Origin: UBA11986 sp963734955
GTDB lineage: Bacteria > Bacteroidota > Ignavibacteria > UBA10030 > UBA6906
Assembly (NCBI GenBank): GCA_963734955.1
Contig: CAVTJO010000012.1
Coordinates: 186,001 to 250,000, forward strand
Length of the DNA: 64,000 bases
Direction: 5' to 3'
Positions 50,901 to 60,016 of this stretch are shown one piece after another. Every line of letters starts with the position of its first letter. The stretch's first letter is position 1. The position numbers were made by a program, and so were the translations under genes. The notes under the pieces were generated by a model. It saw only the letters and a program-made list of their open reading frames with translations, did no database searches and had not been told where the DNA came from.

Positions 50901-53885
50901 TTAGTCTTCCTGGATGTGTTTGAGTTCGGGATTCGGATTCTTCAGTTTTGCCAGATATGTAGTGCGAGGCTTCGTATTCAACTCCGCAAGCAGGCCATAG
51001 TTTCGAGGATCGGATTTGAGCTTGGAGACCTTGCTGCTCTTATCATTGATATCCCCAAACGTAATCGCCTGAGACGGACACGCAGCCTGGCACGCAGTAA
51101 CAACCTCTCCATCCCTGATGGAACGATCTTGTTCCTTGGCGTCGATTCGGGCATGACTGATGCGCTGAATACAGTACGTACACTTTTCCATGACGCCACG
51201 GTTTCTCACAGTGACATCGGGGTTGCGCATGAGTTTGTATTGCTCTGTGTCGACATCGGAATACTGCAGGAAATTGAAACGGCGAACCTTGTACGGACAG
51301 TTGTTGAGGCAGTATCGTGTGCCGACGCACCGGTTGTACGTCATAACGTTCAGTCCTTCGGAATCATGCGTTGTGGCCCCGACAGGGCAAACCACTTCGC
51401 ACGGAGCGCTCTCGCAATGCATGCACGGCACCGGCTGGCTGTGCATTTCCGGATCGTCCAGATCCCCCTCATAATACCGATCGATTCTGATCCAGTGCAT
51501 CTCCCTACCGTTCTCAACCTGTTCCTTGCCAACGATAGGAATGTTGTTTTCAGACTGGCACGCAGTCACGCACGCATTACAACCTGTACAGGCGTTGAGA
51601 TCGATTGTCATTCCCCAAGCATAGCCGTCATACTTGTATTGGGGATAAAGTGATTCCTCTGAGGTCGGAGAATGCCCGAGCTCCTTTGCGAACGTCGGGT
51701 CTGCAAGAAATTTGGCTACCGGGGCGTGCCGCACGAGCTCTCGGCCTTCCATGCTACTATGATCCTGCGTACAGGCCAGGGTGTATCGCTTGCCGGTCTT
51801 TCGAATCTCCACTCCGGTTGCAAACCAGGTTGACGCAGACTGTCTCAACAAGTACGCATTTGCCCCAATATTATCCCCTACCCTTCCTGCCTTCGTTCGC
51901 CCATAACCAAAATGGAGGGTTATGGAATCGTCCGGATGCCCTGGCCAAACCCATGCTGGTGCTTCAATGGTTCGTCCATCGCACTTCAACACAACAACAT
52001 CCTCATTGTGAACGTCGAGTTTCTCTGCTGTGGCCGCGCTGAAGTAGGCTGCGTTATCCCATGTTAACTTGGTGATAGGTTTGGGAAGTTCCTGAAGCCA
52101 TCCGTTGTTCGCAAATCGCCCATCCCAGACACTTGGGTCGGCACGGAAAATCAACTCCACGCCGCCTTCGTCGGGAGCCAACAACTTCCAACTATCCGAC
52201 GAGACTCGGAGGGAGACAGACTTTGGAGGAAGGGCGGTTCCGGCAACCATACCATTGTTCAGCGTTGTATTCCAGAACACGTCGAAGGGTTGTTCATGCA
52301 CCCGCCCACGCCAGTATTCGGCGACAATATCATATCCCTTTCGTCCCGATTCGCCAACAATTACTTCCAGAAGCTCATGTGCGGACTTACTGTCATACAG
52401 CGGAGCAATCAATGGTTGCATGATGGTGATTGTTCCGTCAAATGCACGCGCATCGCTCCACGCTTCAAGATAGTGCGATTCGGGCACATGCCAGGTACAC
52501 ACATTCGAGGTTTCATCTTCGTATAGGCCGAGATGGACGCTGAGCTTCACTTTCGAGAGAGCAGTCGAGAAGTTCAAACCTGGAGGGGCATTGTACACAG
52601 GGTTGTTCCCAAGCATCACCACAATGTCGACTGAACCTGATTGCATATCATTGACAAGCGACTGCATCGATTCCGACTTGCTCACAGGCTCAAACTCCGG
52701 AGAGTCGGAATAAGCGATCGTCTTCCCGATATTCCCCAAGGCATGATTGATGACGTGTGCAAGCGCGTGAAGAGCTGCCGGCTGTTCAGCACCGACGATG
52801 ACCACGCCTGAACCTCGATGCTTCTGCAGATCGCGAACACATTCCGTTATCCATCTCATCTGTTTTACATCGAGGGATGGAGCACTTACATCCGGAATCT
52901 TCAGTTCCGCCGCAACAGCAAGAGCGATGGCGTGAACATGACTTGCCTTTGCACGCATGCGGTGGTCGGCCATGCCACCGGTGATCGAAGGCGTGCTTTC
53001 TACAACATAGAGCCGGTTCATTTCCGCCCGATCTCCTTCAACACGCCGACGGAGGGCAAAATCGTGAGCATGCCGAACATGCGCCAGTCCCGAACCGAGG
53101 AAATCGGCATCGAGCGAGAGAATAACATCGGCCCGGTCGAAGTGGTAGTGCGTCTGAACGATTTCGTCGAATGCCGTCATCGAACCCTGGCGCACGGTAT
53201 CAAGGCTGACCGGCTCATACTGATGCCACTTCGCCCGAGGGAACATCTCCTGGAGCTTCTTGAGCTGACTGCCGAGTGTGGGTGACGTAACGGTCTCGGT
53301 CAGGATGCGAAGTCCGGCCCCCTGCAATGACCGCTGAATCTCGAGGGGCAACCGTATTGCGTCGATAAACTTCTCCCAAGTCGATATCGAGCCATTGTTC
53401 ACTACGACCTGCGATCGGTCCGGATCGTACAAACCCAGTATTGAAGCCTGGGTGACCGCATCTGTTGCGCCAAGGCTGTAGGGATGGTCGGGATTTCCTT
53501 CGATCTTGGTGGGGCGACCCATGTTGCTCGTGACGAGAATTCCCGTCGCATAGCCCCCCAGCACCATTGCAGTCGCAAACGACAGGGGCTTGCCGGGGAC
53601 CATGATTTCAGGTTGTTTGACATACGGAATGATCTTCTCATCCGGCTGCTTCACGCAGGCGCTAAGTCCGGCGAGCGAAAGCGAAGCGCCCATGATCTTC
53701 AAAAAGTTACGGCGGCTTACTCCATCCTCCCACACCGATGCCTCGCGCGGAAATTCCCTTTGCAAGAACTCCCGGAACTCTTCAGTATCTGCAACTTCCT
53801 CGAGGCTCCGCCAGTATTGCCGGCCATTTCCCTCCGAGAGACGTTGACGAATTGTGACCAGGTCCAGAGGTTGCATTTCGCTCAT
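50901..53885 (-). CDS. actB: Alternative complex III subunit ActB (molybdopterin-type domain plus ferredoxin domain)
   Basis: The 994-aa iron-sulfur subunit. The N-terminus carries a Tat-like motif SRRNFLK (57-63) with GASLSLAGLSAC, so it is exported to the periplasm. The large middle part is a molybdopterin-oxidoreductase-like domain (no Mo binding in the known complex). The C-terminal ferredoxin domain (about 766-935) has four cysteine motifs (CTGCNACVTAC, CMHCESAPCEVVC, CVGTRYCLNNC, CTYC) for three or four FeS clusters. It lies 11 nt after actA. Confidence 0.96.
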   Translation of the reverse strand: MSEMQPLDLVTIRQRLSEGNGRQYWRSLEEVADTEEFREFLQREFPREASVWEDGVSRRNFLKIMGASLSLAGLSACVKQPDEKIIPYVKQPEIMVPGKPLSFATAMVLGGYATGILVTSNMGRPTKIEGNPDHPYSLGATDAVTQASILGLYDPDRSQVVVNNGSISTWEKFIDAIRLPLEIQRSLQGAGLRILTETVTSPTLGSQLKKLQEMFPRAKWHQYEPVSLDTVRQGSMTAFDEIVQTHYHFDRADVILSLDADFLGSGLAHVRHAHDFALRRRVEGDRAEMNRLYVVESTPSITGGMADHRMRAKASHVHAIALAVAAELKIPDVSAPSLDVKQMRWITECVRDLQKHRGSGVVIVGAEQPAALHALAHVINHALGNIGKTIAYSDSPEFEPVSKSESMQSLVNDMQSGSVDIVVMLGNNPVYNAPPGLNFSTALSKVKLSVHLGLYEDETSNVCTWHVPESHYLEAWSDARAFDGTITIMQPLIAPLYDSKSAHELLEVIVGESGRKGYDIVAEYWRGRVHEQPFDVFWNTTLNNGMVAGTALPPKSVSLRVSSDSWKLLAPDEGGVELIFRADPSVWDGRFANNGWLQELPKPITKLTWDNAAYFSAATAEKLDVHNEDVVVLKCDGRTIEAPAWVWPGHPDDSITLHFGYGRTKAGRVGDNIGANAYLLRQSASTWFATGVEIRKTGKRYTLACTQDHSSMEGRELVRHAPVAKFLADPTFAKELGHSPTSEESLYPQYKYDGYAWGMTIDLNACTGCNACVTACQSENNIPIVGKEQVENGREMHWIRIDRYYEGDLDDPEMHSQPVPCMHCESAPCEVVCPVGATTHDSEGLNVMTYNRCVGTRYCLNNCPYKVRRFNFLQYSDVDTEQYKLMRNPDVTVRNRGVMEKCTYCIQRISHARIDAKEQDRSIRDGEVVTACQAACPSQAITFGDINDKSSKVSKLKSDPRNYGLLAELNTKPRTTYLAKLKNPNPELKHIQED

Positions 53886-53896
53886 GCGTTAAGCTC

Positions 53897-54553
53897 TTAT
53901 CGGTGACAAATGGAACAATCAGTGAGCTGCTTCGTCTTCACACCATATTCCTTCACGAGTTCCAATCCAAATGCCTCCTGATTCGCCGGCGGTTTGTAGT
54001 CGAAATTGTAAATGTCCTGGCGGGGCCGGATGAATTTTTCCGGGGCACGATGACATTCAAGACACCACCGCATCTGGAGCGATTGAACTCTCCACGTAAG
54101 GGGCATGACATTCACATCGCCATGACACACCTGACATGCTATTCCCTTTGCAACATGAATACTATGATTGAAATACACGAAATCGGGAAGGTCGTGGACA
54201 CGAATCCATTCAAGCGGTCTCCCTGTCTGGTAGCTTGTCCGGACAGGTTGAAGAATCGGAGCGTTTGTCCAGATCTGTGAATGACACGTCATGCATGTGT
54301 GAGTAGGCGGAATACCGGCGAAGGAGGATTTTTCGGCAGAGGTGTGACAGTAGGCGCACTGGATGCCAAGCCCGTTGAAGTGATGCTCATGGCTGAATGG
54401 CACGGGCTGCTCACGCGGAATGTCTTGATTGGTCATGTAGCCGGACCGATACATTTCGGCTGCCACATACCCGATCGTCGAGAAGACAATTACGAAGGCG
54501 ACAATGCTCGCCCGCGAGATGACTTTGAAGCTGGGATGAAATATCTGGGCCAT
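53897..54553 (-). CDS. actA: Alternative complex III subunit ActA (pentaheme cytochrome c)
   Basis: First gene of the operon. The 218-aa protein has an N-terminal helix (IVAFVIVFSTIGYVAAEMY) and five CxxCH heme sites: 66-70 (CAYCH), 87-91 (CMTCH), 140-144 (CQVCH), 164-168 (CLECH) and 213-217 (CSICH). Extra His residues between sites serve as axial ligands. This pentaheme subunit passes electrons within the complex. A candidate promoter is at 54720-54748. Confidence 0.96.
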   Translation of the reverse strand: MAQIFHPSFKVISRASIVAFVIVFSTIGYVAAEMYRSGYMTNQDIPREQPVPFSHEHHFNGLGIQCAYCHTSAEKSSFAGIPPTHTCMTCHSQIWTNAPILQPVRTSYQTGRPLEWIRVHDLPDFVYFNHSIHVAKGIACQVCHGDVNVMPLTWRVQSLQMRWCLECHRAPEKFIRPRQDIYNFDYKPPANQEAFGLELVKEYGVKTKQLTDCSICHR

Positions 54554-54719
54554 CTAGTGCGAAGGTCCTTTCGGCACCAGAGTGAGCTCAGCATCTGCGA
54601 GCTTTTGTATGATGAAAAAGAGCGGACTACCTGGTATCAAAGCAACAACACGAATGTAAACTTCAGATTTGCGCTCGACGTGCGCGGGGTGACAATCGGT
54701 CTACATCAAAGACTCGAAC

Positions 54720-54748
54720 AATATGCAAAAACCGGAAGATTATATCAA
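54720..54748 (-). promoter_or_regulatory. Candidate promoter of the act-sco-cox supercluster
   Basis: The minus strand has TTGATA, a 17-nt spacer, then CATATT, with transcription starting near 54712 and a leader of about 160 nt before actA. The 260-bp gap between corA and actA contains no gene that I can support. Confidence 0.4.
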
Positions 54749-54813
54749 GAGCGTATTGTCCTGAACACGTTTGGCGAACGCCGCGACGCGAACGTGGTTG
54801 TAAAATTCAACAC

Positions 54814-55815
54814 TCACATCCACTTGTTGCGCCTGAACACCCAGAGCATTCCGCCTGCAACAACCATCATGAACAGCGTAGCCGCAGTGTGACCATACTC
54901 CCAATGCAGGCCGGGCAGGTACTCGAAGTTCATCCCAAAAAATCCCGTGATGACGCTTAGAGGAAGGAAAATCGTGGAGATGATCGTGAGGACCTTCATG
55001 ACACGGTTGAGATTGTTGGATGTAACAGAGAGATATGCATCCAACAACCCCGAGACAACATCGCGGTACGACTCCGCCAAATCCGTCATCCTGACGAGAT
55101 GATCATAGACATTTCTATAATAGATGATTTCCCCCTCACTGATGAGCCTGAACTCTCCCCTCGACAGGCGATTCAGCATCTCGCGCTGGTATACGGCAAC
55201 GCGACGTATCGTCATGATGTCCTTCTTCAACTGCAAAATCCGCACCATGCATCGCTGACTTGGCTTCTTAAAGACTTCATCCTCCATGGAATCGACAGCT
55301 TCGTCCAGAGCGTCAAGGATCGGCGTATAGCTGTCGACGATGTCATCAATAATGAGATGAAAGAGGAAATCCGGGCCGCGCCCCAGTGTCTGAGGGTTCT
55401 TCGCACACATTTGTGTCGCATATGCAATGGAACGCATCGGTCGGTAATGGTGGGTGACCAGCATCCGTGAGAAGAGAAACGCACTGAGTTGCGATGTCGG
55501 GATATCAAGCTTCTCCTCGCCTTCCTTCTCTGCGGATCCGCTCTTTTGCTCGATCGGATTGAAGATGATGAAGAGATAATCATCAAAGTCCTCAACCTTG
55601 GGAAGATGACCCTCCTCGTCCCTCCCCCGTTGAGCATCTTCAATGGCGAGCGGATGAATATCGAGCAACGATACGAGAAGCGTTTCCTCTTCGGCATCCG
55701 ACGGGTCCTCAAGGTCGACCCAGAGAACTCCCTCGGACTGTCTGCATACCTGGCTGAACTCCTTGATCGAAAGCTTCCTGATTTCGCCGTTTAGACTGTG
55801 GAGGATTGATACCAT
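54814..55815 (-). CDS. corA: CorA-family magnesium/cobalt transporter
   Basis: A 333-aa divalent-cation channel. The long cytoplasmic N-terminal domain precedes two C-terminal helices; the first ends with the signature Gly294-Met-Asn (FFGMNFEYLPG), the pore-mouth filter of CorA. A short periplasmic loop (EYLPGLHWEYG) and a basic tail (FRRNKWM) follow. It is in the same orientation as actA but separated by the promoter region. Confidence 0.95.
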   Translation of the reverse strand: MVSILHSLNGEIRKLSIKEFSQVCRQSEGVLWVDLEDPSDAEEETLLVSLLDIHPLAIEDAQRGRDEEGHLPKVEDFDDYLFIIFNPIEQKSGSAEKEGEEKLDIPTSQLSAFLFSRMLVTHHYRPMRSIAYATQMCAKNPQTLGRGPDFLFHLIIDDIVDSYTPILDALDEAVDSMEDEVFKKPSQRCMVRILQLKKDIMTIRRVAVYQREMLNRLSRGEFRLISEGEIIYYRNVYDHLVRMTDLAESYRDVVSGLLDAYLSVTSNNLNRVMKVLTIISTIFLPLSVITGFFGMNFEYLPGLHWEYGHTAATLFMMVVAGGMLWVFRRNKWM

Positions 55816-55844
55816 GAGTATGAGGATGGATTTACTGAAAAGTT

Positions 55845-57134
55845 CTATTCACTCCGCTTGCTCATCGCAACGTAATCTCGTTCGCCGCTTCCGAGATATA
55901 CTTGTCGCGGTCGTGCGATCTTTTGATCCGGATCGGTCAACATTTCTTCCCACTGTGCGATCCATCCAACAGTTCGGGGAATGGAAAACAACACCGGGAA
56001 CATCTCGACCGGGAATCCCATCGCCTGGTAAATCAGCCCTGAATAGAAATCGACGTTCGGGTAGAGCTTGCGCTTCACAAAGTATTCGTCTTCGAGGGCA
56101 ATGCGCTCCAACTCAAGCGCGATTTCCAACTTCGGGTTGCGTCCGGTGACCTCAAAAACCTCATCTGCAAGTTGCTTGATGACTTTCGCGCGAGGGTCGT
56201 AGTTCTTGTACACACGGTGGCCAAACCCCATCAGACGGCCATTGCCTGACTTTACTTCCTTGATGAAGGCGGGAACACTTCCCTTTGCCCCGATGGCATC
56301 CAGCATGTGCAGTACTTCCTCGTTGGCACCACCATGAAGAGGACCGTAGAGTGCAGCAGCCGCCCCGGCAATCGCCGAATAGGGATCCACATGCGAGCTG
56401 CCGATTCCCCGCATGGCATTTGCGCTGCAGTTCTGTTCATGGTCGGCATGAAGAATGAAGAGGACATCAAGCGCCTTTGCCAACACAGGATTTGCCTGAT
56501 ACTGCAACTCAGTCATCTTCCATAACATGCTCATAAAGTTCGCCGTGTAGCCGAGGTCGTTATCCGGGTACACATACGGTCTGCCCACACTGTGACGATA
56601 TGCGAACGCTGCAAGGGTGGGCATCTTGGCTATAAGCCTGTGCGTTTGCTTGCGCCGTGATTCCGGATCGTGAATCTGCTTGCCGTCCGTATAGAACGTT
56701 GAGAGCGATCCCACGGTGCTGATCAGCATCCCCATCGGATGGGCGTTGAAGTGAAATCCATCCATCAATTTCTTGATGTTCTCGTGAATCATTGTATGCA
56801 AGGTAATGTTACGAGCCCACTCTTCGAACTGGCTCTTCGTGGGAAGTTCTCCGTACAGAATCAGATAGGCTGTCTCAAGAAAGTTACTCTTCTCGGCCAG
56901 TTGTTCAATGGGATATCCCCGGTAACGCAGTATTCCTTTGTCACCATCTATGAACGTGATTCTGCTTCTGCAGAGAGCTGTGTTCATGAAGGCCGGGTCG
57001 TAGGTCATGAGACCAAAATCGTCCTCACTCACCTTAATCTGACGAAGGTCGAGCGCCTTTATCGTTCCATCGCTAATCGGCAATTCGTACTTCTTTCCTG
57101 TGCGATTATCCACCACGGTCAGCGTATCGGCCAT
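55845..57134 (-). CDS. gltA: Citrate synthase
   Basis: Condenses oxaloacetate and acetyl-CoA in the first step of the TCA cycle. The 429-aa enzyme carries the catalytic histidines in HADHEQNCSANAMRGIGSS and GPLHGGANEEVL, and the C-terminal Asp in PNVDFYSGL. GFGHRVYKNYDPRA is the other family block. I choose ATG at 57134 because AGGAGA is just upstream and the family N-terminus begins MADTLTVVDNRTGKKYELP; an in-frame start further upstream is a non-conserved extension. Length and motifs match the bacterial type II-like enzymes. Confidence 0.95.
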   Translation of the reverse strand: MADTLTVVDNRTGKKYELPISDGTIKALDLRQIKVSEDDFGLMTYDPAFMNTALCRSRITFIDGDKGILRYRGYPIEQLAEKSNFLETAYLILYGELPTKSQFEEWARNITLHTMIHENIKKLMDGFHFNAHPMGMLISTVGSLSTFYTDGKQIHDPESRRKQTHRLIAKMPTLAAFAYRHSVGRPYVYPDNDLGYTANFMSMLWKMTELQYQANPVLAKALDVLFILHADHEQNCSANAMRGIGSSHVDPYSAIAGAAAALYGPLHGGANEEVLHMLDAIGAKGSVPAFIKEVKSGNGRLMGFGHRVYKNYDPRAKVIKQLADEVFEVTGRNPKLEIALELERIALEDEYFVKRKLYPNVDFYSGLIYQAMGFPVEMFPVLFSIPRTVGWIAQWEEMLTDPDQKIARPRQVYLGSGERDYVAMSKRSE

Positions 57135-57376
57135 ACATCTTCTCCTGTTATCTATTGTTTGTGTTCTGGATTGCACCCGGGTTAATCGTGGAAAGTTCGT
57201 TCCACAATTTGAGTCGTCATCCAATCGGCGCATCAATTCGATCCAGGGTCTGTCAACCACGCCACCGTCGAAACCTTCGTCAAGAACCCAAAAACACGAT
57301 GCTGCCCAGCTGTGTTTGAATGGTGCTGTAACCGCATAAAATATAGAGATTTGCGGCGAGAAAAAAAAGGTCGGAC

Positions 57377-57821
57377 CTACTCATGAGGGAAGAATTCCTC
57401 ATGGAGAACTTGAGTGACCCTCTAAACGTGCACCTCATCTCTGACAAACGTGACGTTGATCTCCGATGCTCCAAGGGAGACCATATCGATGGGAGTGGAT
57501 GGCGTTGAAGCGTGGAGAACACTCGGGTGAGCACACCTGCGAAGTTTCTTACTCCCTCCCCGATGGTGCAGACGATTGCCTTCGAGCGTGATAGCCCAAC
57601 CTCGGCAACCATCCGCAGTTTCGAGAGTATCCCATCGAGGTTTTCCTCATCATCGATTGTGGGCGAAATTGCTGACTTCCGACGTTGCAGCCACGTCGAC
57701 CCTCTCTCAAATTTCGCAAAGACTTCAAACACCCGGGCGAACGCTCGGTGTAACGTTGAACCATGCTCGAGACGTTGCGGATGGCATTGGCATCTTCAAT
57801 CGACGTCCCGCCAAATTTCAT
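57377..57821 (-). pseudogene. Decayed aspartate kinase (internal deletion and frameshifts)
   Basis: Only pieces remain of a second aspartokinase. The N-terminal fragment MKFGGTSIEDANAIRNVSSM continues as VQRYTERSP from the ATG at 57821. Shifted by one frame the sequence jumps straight to an ACT-domain region, PTIDDEENLDGILSKLRMVA, then IVCTIGEGVRNFAGVLTRVFS, and a third frame holds MVSLGASEINVTFVRDE and finally LHEEFFPHE*. About 445 bp remain of a gene that would be roughly 1.4 kb, so about 1 kb of the kinase core is missing and the rest is out of frame. It lies upstream of gltA on the same strand; the intact lysC is at 35841-37232. Confidence 0.8.
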
Positions 57822-57945
57822 CACGATTCTACAGATACATTCTTTCGCGTCGTTGATAACTTGTAGTGCACAATAGATTCACTATGCCGATCAAGATCAG
57901 GTACCGGCCGCTTCCATTCAATTCGGATTATCAACCTCGTGATAT

Positions 57946-57973
57946 TTGAAATCTTACCCGAAGATCGTATATT
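57946..57973 (+). promoter_or_regulatory. Candidate promoter of the SGNH/TPR gene pair
   Basis: TTGAAA, a 16-nt spacer, TATATT. Transcription would start near 57981, about 30 nt before the assigned GTG start at 58010. Confidence 0.45.
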
Positions 57974-58009
57974 GAGGCGACAGATTGGACCCATGAACAA
58001 CAATCCAAG

Positions 58010-60016
58010 GTGAGCTCCCGCCTGCGCAGACCGAACACGAAGGAGACACACCTCTCTCCCGCCAGACGACTTGTCTTCTTTGTCATAACGCTCACCCTCC
58101 CGTTTCTGCTTTTCATCATCCCTGAAATCGGACTGAGGGTATTCCATTACGGCCCTGACCTTTCATTGTTTCAGAAAGCTGTGGTGAATGGAGCGACGTA
58201 CTATGTCATGAACCCCGAAGTGAAGAGCCGCTATTTTTCCAGGGTCCAGTTCAGTCCCTACACATCACCGGATTTCTTCACGGTAATCAAACCGGCAGGA
58301 GTATTTCGGATCTTCTGTCTTGGAGGATCAACCACCGTGGGCTACCCGTATGGCTATGTCGGTTCGTTCCCGACATTCCTTCGCGACCGACTCAAGAGAA
58401 TCTTCCCGGATCGCTCAATCGAGGTGATCAATCTCGGCATGACCGCGACAAATAGTTATACCGTATTGGATATGGCTCACGAACTTACCCGCTATCAGCC
58501 CGACATGTTCTGCGTATACGACGGACACAATGAGTTCTACGGAGCCCTTGGCATCTCATCCAGAGAGTCAATTGCAGCCTCACGCTGGGTGAATCTCCTC
58601 TACCTTCGCCTCGTCCACTTTCGGACATTCCTTTTCCTTCGGGATCTGTATTCGTACGTGGGAGGGATGTTTGAGAGCCAGGCCGCTCATGAGCCATCCG
58701 GAACAATGATGGAGCGGCTCGCAAAAGGTCGATATGTGTCGTATCGCGGCACGCAATACAACCACGCACTGGAAAACTTCCGCGCAAATCTCGAAGAGTT
58801 GAAAACCATCTGTACACGAAACAGGATCGACCTGATTCTCGCATCACAGGTGTCGAACCTCAGGGACCAGCCGCCCTTTGTTTCCCGGGATGACCCCGAC
58901 TGGACAATTCAACAGAGGCTCCACTTCAACACGCTCTACAACCGTGGCCTTGCTTTCCTCCTGGATAACAAGGCAGACTCCGCGCTCGCAGAGTTCAACA
59001 CCCTTCTGGGTCTTGATACTCTTCGCGCCGACGTGCATTTTCAACGCGGCCGCTGCCTCGATTTGACTGGAAACCTTGAAGCAGCGCGCTCCGAATATGT
59101 AAAGGCGCGAGACTACGACATGCTCAGGTTTCGTGCAAGCACTGATTTCAACGATGTACTTCATTCATTGGCTGATGGAGATCGCGTGATCTTCGCAGAC
59201 ATGGAGCGGACCTTCCGTGACAATTCACCTGACTCACTTATCGGCAATTCCCTGATCCTCGAACATCTCCATCCAAATGCACGAGGACAGTTCCTTCTCG
59301 CAAGAGAATTTGCGCGCCAGATGCACTCACATCATCTTCTTGCTGACGCCGATGACTGGAGCGGCCGCGACACTATCAACGAAGAACAATTGTGGGGAGA
59401 CAAGGCCATCACCGATGTGGACTCCCTTTGCGCGGCACGACGAACTGCAGCTCTCACCTCAGGTTGGCCATTCACGTCCGATACCAGGCGTGTCCGGGAG
59501 CCCCGGCCTTTGGATACCCTGGGAACAATCTCAGAGCAAATGGTGATCGGACAAATGACGTGGGAAGAAGGTCATGTTTTCGCGGCGCGATTCTACGAAC
59601 GGCGACATGAATCCGCGAAGGTGGAGAAGGAGTACAGAACCCTGATCGACCAGATTCCGCTTAATGTGTCTGCCTACTTGCTACTCGCACAACTATATCT
59701 CCGGGAGGGGAGGAATCAGTTGGCCGCCAACATTCTCATTGCTTCAACAAAGGTTGAGCCGACTCTGCTCGCCAATCGGACGCTCGGAATGCTTGCCCTC
59801 AACACTGAGGACGCGATCCCGTTCTTTGAGAAAGCGTTGGCTCTGTGCGCCCAAACGAAGGACCGGGTCGAAGTTGGCTACCTCCTTGCAGAGACATATT
59901 CCCGTAGCGGCAAGCGCGACGAAGCGATCAGTCTCCTGCAGCAGGTGCTCCAGTGGAGTCCCAATTTCGTCAAGGCGCAAGAGTTGCTTCGTCAAGTCGG
60001 TTCGGCACCACAATGA
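58010..60016 (+). CDS. Membrane-anchored SGNH hydrolase with inserted and C-terminal TPR repeats
   Basis: A 668-aa protein: an N-terminal helix (LVFFVITLTLPFLLFIIPEIG, 21-41), then an SGNH/GDSL esterase fold with the nucleophile Ser107 (FCLGGSTTVG), block III Asn174 (DGHNEFYG) and block V His421 (LEHLHPN). Between block III and block V it carries a TPR-like helical insert (about 300-375), and C-terminal TPRs follow from about 530 to the end. The catalytic part faces the periplasm by the positive-inside rule. Start: GTG at 58010 is poorly supported; an ATG at 57993 is out of frame. Its stop overlaps the next gene by 4 nt. Confidence 0.8.
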   Translation: MSSRLRRPNTKETHLSPARRLVFFVITLTLPFLLFIIPEIGLRVFHYGPDLSLFQKAVVNGATYYVMNPEVKSRYFSRVQFSPYTSPDFFTVIKPAGVFRIFCLGGSTTVGYPYGYVGSFPTFLRDRLKRIFPDRSIEVINLGMTATNSYTVLDMAHELTRYQPDMFCVYDGHNEFYGALGISSRESIAASRWVNLLYLRLVHFRTFLFLRDLYSYVGGMFESQAAHEPSGTMMERLAKGRYVSYRGTQYNHALENFRANLEELKTICTRNRIDLILASQVSNLRDQPPFVSRDDPDWTIQQRLHFNTLYNRGLAFLLDNKADSALAEFNTLLGLDTLRADVHFQRGRCLDLTGNLEAARSEYVKARDYDMLRFRASTDFNDVLHSLADGDRVIFADMERTFRDNSPDSLIGNSLILEHLHPNARGQFLLAREFARQMHSHHLLADADDWSGRDTINEEQLWGDKAITDVDSLCAARRTAALTSGWPFTSDTRRVREPRPLDTLGTISEQMVIGQMTWEEGHVFAARFYERRHESAKVEKEYRTLIDQIPLNVSAYLLLAQLYLREGRNQLAANILIASTKVEPTLLANRTLGMLALNTEDAIPFFEKALALCAQTKDRVEVGYLLAETYSRSGKRDEAISLLQQVLQWSPNFVKAQELLRQVGSAPQ

